DNA of 8,990 nt, taken from positions 1 to 8,990 of the forward strand of contig JBJFFE010000049.1 of assembly GCA_051891435.1 (NCBI GenBank), read 5' to 3'. The number at the start of each line of letters is the position of its first letter. Within the stretch, counting starts at the first letter, position 1. Made by a program: the position numbers and the translations under genes. The stretch comes from UMGS1933 sp051891435. GTDB taxonomy: Bacteria; Bacillota; Clostridia; TANB77; CAG-508. Below, one piece after another: positions 5,544-8,990 of the stretch. The notes beneath the pieces were generated by a model. It was given only the letters and a program-made list of their open reading frames with translations. It searched no databases and was not told the origin of the DNA.

Positions 5544-5617
5544 ATTTAATATCATTCCCTTTCTATTCATAAACTTGTTTGGAAAAGATTTTAATTATTT
5601 TTCAAACTTTTCCCCTC

Positions 5618-6985
5618 TTATTTGCCTAAACAGAACTTAGAAAAAATTTCTTTTATAATATCTTCTGAAACGCTCTCCCCTGTTATTTTCCCTAAATTTT
5701 CTAATATTTCTTTTATATTTATTGCTATTATATCAACTGGCAAATTAGATTTTAATGCACAAATTGCCTCTTTAGCATTTTGTTTTGCACAATCTATTAA
5801 CTGTTTGTGTCTAATGTTTGTAATTATATTTCCATTATCTAAACTAATTTCATTTATATTAAACATTGCAGTTAATTTTTTATAAATTTGTTCTATTCCT
5901 TTTCTTTCTAATACTGAAATTTTTATAATATCTTTTCCTAAATTACTTAGTTCCGCAATCGTATCAGCATTTTCGCTTAAATCTATTTTATTTAAAATAA
6001 TAATTGCTTTTTTATTTTTAATAAATTTAATTATTTCAAAATCTTCTTTATCTAAGGCTCTTGAAACATCAAAAATAGCTAAAATAATATCACTATCTTG
6101 AGCTGCTTTTTTAGATTTTTCTATACCGATTTTTTCTATTTTATCTTCAGATTCTCGAATTCCTGCTGTATCAATTATTTTAAAAGGTATTCCTGATATG
6201 ATAATTTGTTCCTCAATAGTATCCCTTGTAGTTCCTTCAATATCAGTAACAATTGCTCTTTCCTCTTTTAAAAATTCATTTAATAAAGATGATTTTCCTG
6301 CATTTGGTCTTCCTATAATTGCTAAATTTATTCCTTCTTTTATTATTTTTCCATTTTCAAAAGAATTAGAAAGCTTTTCTAAGTGATTTTGAACATCTTC
6401 TAATATATTTATAGCATTTAAATATGTTACTTCTTCAACATCATATTCAGGATAATCTATAGAGGCCTCAATATCTACCATTAAATCTATTATTTTTTTT
6501 CTAATATTTGATATTTCATTAGACAAAAAACCTTCTAATTGTTTTACAGAAGCTTCTACTTCTTTATTAGATTTTGCATTTATTATATCTATTACTGATT
6601 CTGCTTGTGCTAAATCTATTCTTCCATTTAAAAATGCTCTTTTTGTAAATTCCCCCGGTTCCGCAAGGATTGCTCCATTTTTTAAGCATATTTCTAGTAT
6701 TTTTCTAACAATTAATATTCCTCCATGAGAATTTATTTCGCACATATTTTCAGTTGTGTAACTTCGTGGTGCTTTAAAATAAGATACTAGTACTTCATCT
6801 ATCGTTTTTCCATCATCTACAATATGTCCATATTTTATTGAGTTTCCTTTTATTTCTTCTATTTTTTGTCTATTTTTAGGAACAAATATTTTTTCTATTA
6901 TTTCAAATGTTTTTTCACCACTTAGTCTTATTATTCCTATTCCTCCAATTGCTGGAGCTGTTGATATTGCTACTATTGTTGACAT
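5618..6985 (-). CDS. mnmE: tRNA modification GTPase MnmE (TrmE/ThdF)
   Basis: MnmE is a dimeric, potassium-stimulated GTPase that acts with MnmG on tRNA wobble uridine, with a tetrahydrofolate-derived one-carbon donor. The 455 residues match family length. The N-terminal folate-binding domain contains ISTAPAIGGIGIIRLSG (7-23) and EINSHGG (83-89). A helical domain surrounds the inserted G domain. The G domain shows G1 GRPNAGKS (225-232), G2 GTTRDT (251-256), G3 DTAG (272-275) and G4 NKID (332-335). The protein ends in the conserved CLGK (452-455), whose cysteine is family-specific. ATG has AGGAGG 6 nt upstream. A terminator-like hairpin sits immediately before that site, so expression may rely on read-through from jag or on a promoter I could not identify. 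Confidence 0.97.
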   Translation of the reverse strand: MSTIVAISTAPAIGGIGIIRLSGEKTFEIIEKIFVPKNRQKIEEIKGNSIKYGHIVDDGKTIDEVLVSYFKAPRSYTTENMCEINSHGGILIVRKILEICLKNGAILAEPGEFTKRAFLNGRIDLAQAESVIDIINAKSNKEVEASVKQLEGFLSNEISNIRKKIIDLMVDIEASIDYPEYDVEEVTYLNAINILEDVQNHLEKLSNSFENGKIIKEGINLAIIGRPNAGKSSLLNEFLKEERAIVTDIEGTTRDTIEEQIIISGIPFKIIDTAGIRESEDKIEKIGIEKSKKAAQDSDIILAIFDVSRALDKEDFEIIKFIKNKKAIIILNKIDLSENADTIAELSNLGKDIIKISVLERKGIEQIYKKLTAMFNINEISLDNGNIITNIRHKQLIDCAKQNAKEAICALKSNLPVDIIAINIKEILENLGKITGESVSEDIIKEIFSKFCLGK

Positions 6986-6997
6986 GTTTTTCCTCCT

Positions 6998-7028
6998 AAA
7001 AAAATGGCAGATATAGAAAATATCTGCC
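6998..7028 (-). terminator. Intrinsic terminator between jag and mnmE
   Basis: On the minus strand a perfect 9-bp stem GGCAGATAT/ATATCTGCC (7006-7028) with a 5-nt loop is followed by ATTTTTTT (6998-7005). The stem starts 7 bp after the jag stop, and the T run directly abuts the AGGAGG of mnmE. It divides the cluster into a yidD-yidC-jag part and an mnmE-mnmG-rsmG part. It could act as full terminator, partial terminator or mRNA 3'-end stabiliser. Confidence 0.85.
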
Positions 7029-7035
7029 TATGCTT

Positions 7036-7734
7036 TTATTTATTTAAAGTAACAACCAATCTTCTATGTGGTTCTTCTCCTTTACTAAAAGTTTTTACTT
7101 TGTCGTTTTCTTGTAATTTTGTGTGAATTATTTTTCTTTCATATGCAGTCATTGGTTCCAAAGTTATTGCTTTTCCTGTTCTTATTACTGTTTTTGATAT
7201 TTTTTCTGCTAAATCTTCAAGTGTCTTTATTCTTCTTTCTTTATAACCAGCTACATCTACAAAAACTTTTATTTTAGAAGAACTCTTCTTATTTGCTATA
7301 GAAGATATTAATACTTGCATAGCATTTATTGTTTCTCCTCTATAACCTATCAAATGATTGATATTTTCTCCAGATATATTTACTAAAATATCAAAATTTT
7401 CAATTTTAACATCATAACTATAATCTTGTTTTAGAAATTCTTTTAAAAATGCCTCTATATCTTTCTTAGCTATTTCTATTTCTTCTAAATTTTCATTTGT
7501 AACTCTTTTTTCCTTTGGTTTTTCTTGTTTTTTTACTTCTTTTCTTTCTATATTTTCTTTAATAGTTAATTCAACTTTTACAACTCTAGGTGCTAATATA
7601 CTATAAAAACTTCTTCTTTTATCTTCTTCTAAAACTTTTATATTTACCATGTCTTTTGAAACATTTAGTTCTTTTAAGCCTTTTTCAACTGCTTCAGCAG
7701 TTGTTTTTCCTTCTGCAATTACACTATTAGTCAT
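7036..7734 (-). CDS. khpB: RNA-binding protein KhpB (Jag/EloR)
   Basis: KhpB is a cytoplasmic RNA-binding protein that pairs with KhpA and affects cell elongation and division in streptococci and other Firmicutes; it is nearly always encoded next to yidC. The 232-residue protein has three parts. An N-terminal Jag_N domain (about 1-56) starts with GKTTAEAVEKGLKELNV. A charged lysine/glutamate linker (about 60-90) follows. Then come a KH domain with the GYRG loop (130-133) and a C-terminal R3H domain with the RxxxH core RKIIH (200-204) and GEEPHRRLVV (219-228). The Jag_N strand reads RRSFYSILAPRVVKV where many homologues have a glycine-rich GFLG segment. The ATG overlaps the end of yidC by 8 bp, with AAGGAGG inside yidC, so the two are translationally linked. 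Confidence 0.95.
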   Translation of the reverse strand: MTNSVIAEGKTTAEAVEKGLKELNVSKDMVNIKVLEEDKRRSFYSILAPRVVKVELTIKENIERKEVKKQEKPKEKRVTNENLEEIEIAKKDIEAFLKEFLKQDYSYDVKIENFDILVNISGENINHLIGYRGETINAMQVLISSIANKKSSSKIKVFVDVAGYKERRIKTLEDLAEKISKTVIRTGKAITLEPMTAYERKIIHTKLQENDKVKTFSKGEEPHRRLVVTLNK

Positions 7735-8686
7735 TATTCTCTTCCTCCTTAGGTACTATAAATTTATCTATAACTACTCTTTCAATAATCATAAGAATAT
7801 TATTAACTAACCAATATAAAGCTAAACCTAAAGGTGCAACTAAAGATACAGAAACTGCTAAAATTGGCATCATCCAAAGCATACTTTTATTCATTTGAGC
7901 AGTCATATCTGGTTCTTGATTTTCTTCTTTTTTATTATTATCATTTTTAGGTTGTTGTACTTGTGTCATTTTTATAGATATAAAAGATGATATTATATAT
8001 AATAAAGGTATAATAAATACTTTTATGTCTTTATAATTTTCTTTTGGTACACTACTTAAATCCATACCTAAGAAATTCATATTTATATATAAATCTTCGT
8101 TAATTTCTATATTATCTTCAACTTTATTTTCTTCTTCTACTACATTTTGTATATTATTTTCTTCTAAATTTTCTATATTGTTTTTTTGTTCTTCTATTTC
8201 TTCTTTTTGATTTTGCTCTTTATTATTTATGTATTTTATTATACTTATTTCAGGATAAGTAGCACTTACACTATTTTCTCCTTGTTCTAAAACTATTTGT
8301 TCTTTATATTTGTTTATTTCATCCACACTAATTTTTTTCATATATGTAAGTGGACTTCTTACTAAATAAAACATAGCAAATAACAAAATAATTTGAATAA
8401 TTGAACTTAGGCATCCACTAAAAGGACTTAAATTTTCTCTTTTATACAAATCCATCATTTCTTGATTTAATTTTTCTGGATTATTACTATATTTATCTTG
8501 TATTTCTTTTAATTTAACTTGTACTTTTTGTGATTTTTTAAGTGTTTTTTGTTGTTTTATTGTCATTGGCAATAACAATAATTTTAATAAAATAGAAAAA
8601 AGAATTATCGCTAATCCATAATTTTTAACTAGTTCGTATATTATATTTAAAACATAACCAAATATATTAGCAAAAAAACTTATCAT
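7727..8686 (-). CDS. yidC: Membrane protein insertase YidC (Oxa1 family)
   Basis: YidC inserts and folds membrane proteins, alone or with SecYEG. This 319-residue protein has the five-helix core of Gram-positive members: hydrophobic segments near 18-40, 92-112, 222-240, 269-285 and 287-304. A charged cytoplasmic hairpin (43-88) follows the first. The basic residue expected in the hydrophilic groove appears as K35 (SILLKLLLLP) where many relatives have arginine. No lipobox or long signal peptide is visible; the chain begins MISFFANIFGYVLN. The external loop between segments two and three (about 113-221) is long and, at 155-199, dominated by Glu, Asn, Gln and Lys. This is an unusual acidic expansion. 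AGGAGG lies 4 nt before ATG. It is 17 bp downstream of yidD. Confidence 0.95.
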   Translation of the reverse strand: MISFFANIFGYVLNIIYELVKNYGLAIILFSILLKLLLLPMTIKQQKTLKKSQKVQVKLKEIQDKYSNNPEKLNQEMMDLYKRENLSPFSGCLSSIIQIILLFAMFYLVRSPLTYMKKISVDEINKYKEQIVLEQGENSVSATYPEISIIKYINNKEQNQKEEIEEQKNNIENLEENNIQNVVEEENKVEDNIEINEDLYINMNFLGMDLSSVPKENYKDIKVFIIPLLYIISSFISIKMTQVQQPKNDNNKKEENQEPDMTAQMNKSMLWMMPILAVSVSLVAPLGLALYWLVNNILMIIERVVIDKFIVPKEEENND

Positions 8687-8703
8687 AAATCCTCCTAATT
8701 TCC

Positions 8704-8922
8704 TTATTTTAAAGGATCATATCCTCCTTTAGAAAAAGGATTACATTTTAATATTCTTTTTATTCCTAAAAAACTTCCATAAAAAGCGCCATATTTTTCT
8801 ATGGCTTGTCTAGTATATTCCGAACATGTTGGAAAATATTTGCATTTTATATTATAGTGCTCGTTTATTGGAGATATGTGTTTTTGATATTTTTCTATTA
8901 AAAATATTAATATTTTTTTCAT
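8704..8922 (-). CDS. yidD: Membrane protein insertion efficiency factor YidD
   Basis: YidD is a small membrane-associated protein encoded between rnpA and yidC that assists protein insertion in Escherichia coli. The 72 residues carry the family core: IEKYQKHISP, then CKYFPTCSEYTRQAIEKYGAFYGS and IKRILKCNPFSKGGYDPLK. Conserved cysteines are C27, C33 and C60. The N-terminus is short and amphipathic (KKILIFLIEKYQ). The ATG at 8920-8922 has a GGAAGG about 10 nt upstream, which lies at the edge of a GC-rich repeat-like segment. The frame stays open upstream to the window edge without another ATG, but the short form already covers the family. Confidence 0.93.
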   Translation of the reverse strand: MKKILIFLIEKYQKHISPINEHYNIKCKYFPTCSEYTRQAIEKYGAFYGSFLGIKRILKCNPFSKGGYDPLK

Positions 8923-8990
8923 ATTTTTTTCGCCTTCCGCCCAATCTCGTCGGAGTTTGATTTTTCTTTTTTCAGGCTCCTCTAAGTAAT
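8923..8990. other. Upstream region of yidD at window edge
   Basis: rnpA is expected here by gene order, but only 68 bp are visible. On the minus strand one frame reads LLRGA and a stop at 8972-8974, another stops at 8982-8984. Either could be the tail of rnpA, and neither is diagnostic. The segment 8937-8958 is a 19/22 inverted match to 3630-3651 and is GC-rich for this genome. Confidence 0.5.

Noticed and set aside
5579..5615. Possible terminator between mnmE and mnmG
   Set aside because: GGAAAAG/CTTTTCC forms only a 7-bp stem with a 19-nt loop and no U tract. A competing pairing is equally plausible, so no feature was called.
8923..8990. 3' end of rnpA
   Set aside because: Expected from gene order, but the visible 68 bp give only a few residues in each frame and none is recognisable as RnpA.

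Overview
The window is a very AT-rich stretch of a low-GC Firmicutes chromosome, most likely a member of the Clostridia. The evidence is the gene order yidD-yidC-jag(khpB)-mnmE-mnmG-rsmG-parA-parB, the AGGAGG-type ribosome binding sites, CCA-encoding tRNA genes, and coding sequence with heavy A/T third positions. This is the classical origin-proximal cluster (rpmH-rnpA-yidC-jag-mnmE-mnmG-rsmG-parAB). The genus cannot be named from the sequence alone. Every supported gene is on the minus strand, so the window is transcribed right to left. By analogy with other Firmicutes, rnpA, rpmH, dnaA and oriC should lie just beyond the right edge (inference; none is visible).

Layout from right to left, in the direction of transcription: yidD (8704-8922), yidC (7727-8686) and jag/khpB (7036-7734) are tightly packed. 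A strong terminator-like hairpin (6998-7028) abuts the ribosome binding site of mnmE (5618-6985). mnmG (3666-5543) follows, then a 121-bp gap holding GC-rich repeat-like segments, then rsmG (2825-3544). A hairpin (2772-2794) and a good sigma-A promoter (2703-2731) separate rsmG from the parA-parB pair (2674-1026). There is no noc gene between rsmG and parA. Downstream of parB is a pair of palindromic intergenic elements (886-1013). These are followed by a promoter and three consecutive serine tRNA genes: Ser-UGA, Ser-GCU and Ser-CGA. A displaced copy of the tRNA-Ser(GCU) 3' end and a hairpin-rich insert lie between the last two. The far left (1-120) is an almost pure A/T tract.

The genes cover membrane protein insertion (YidD, YidC, with the RNA-binding KhpB), tRNA U34 modification (MnmE with MnmG), 16S rRNA methylation (RsmG), and origin segregation (ParA, ParB). 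The proteins are ordinary. The unusual content is intergenic: a duplicated tRNA 3' end about 151 bp from its parent gene, a heptamer-built palindrome, split parS-like half-sites just upstream of parA, and a GC-rich motif shared by two intergenic gaps. No CRISPR array, transposase, phage gene or riboswitch was recognised.
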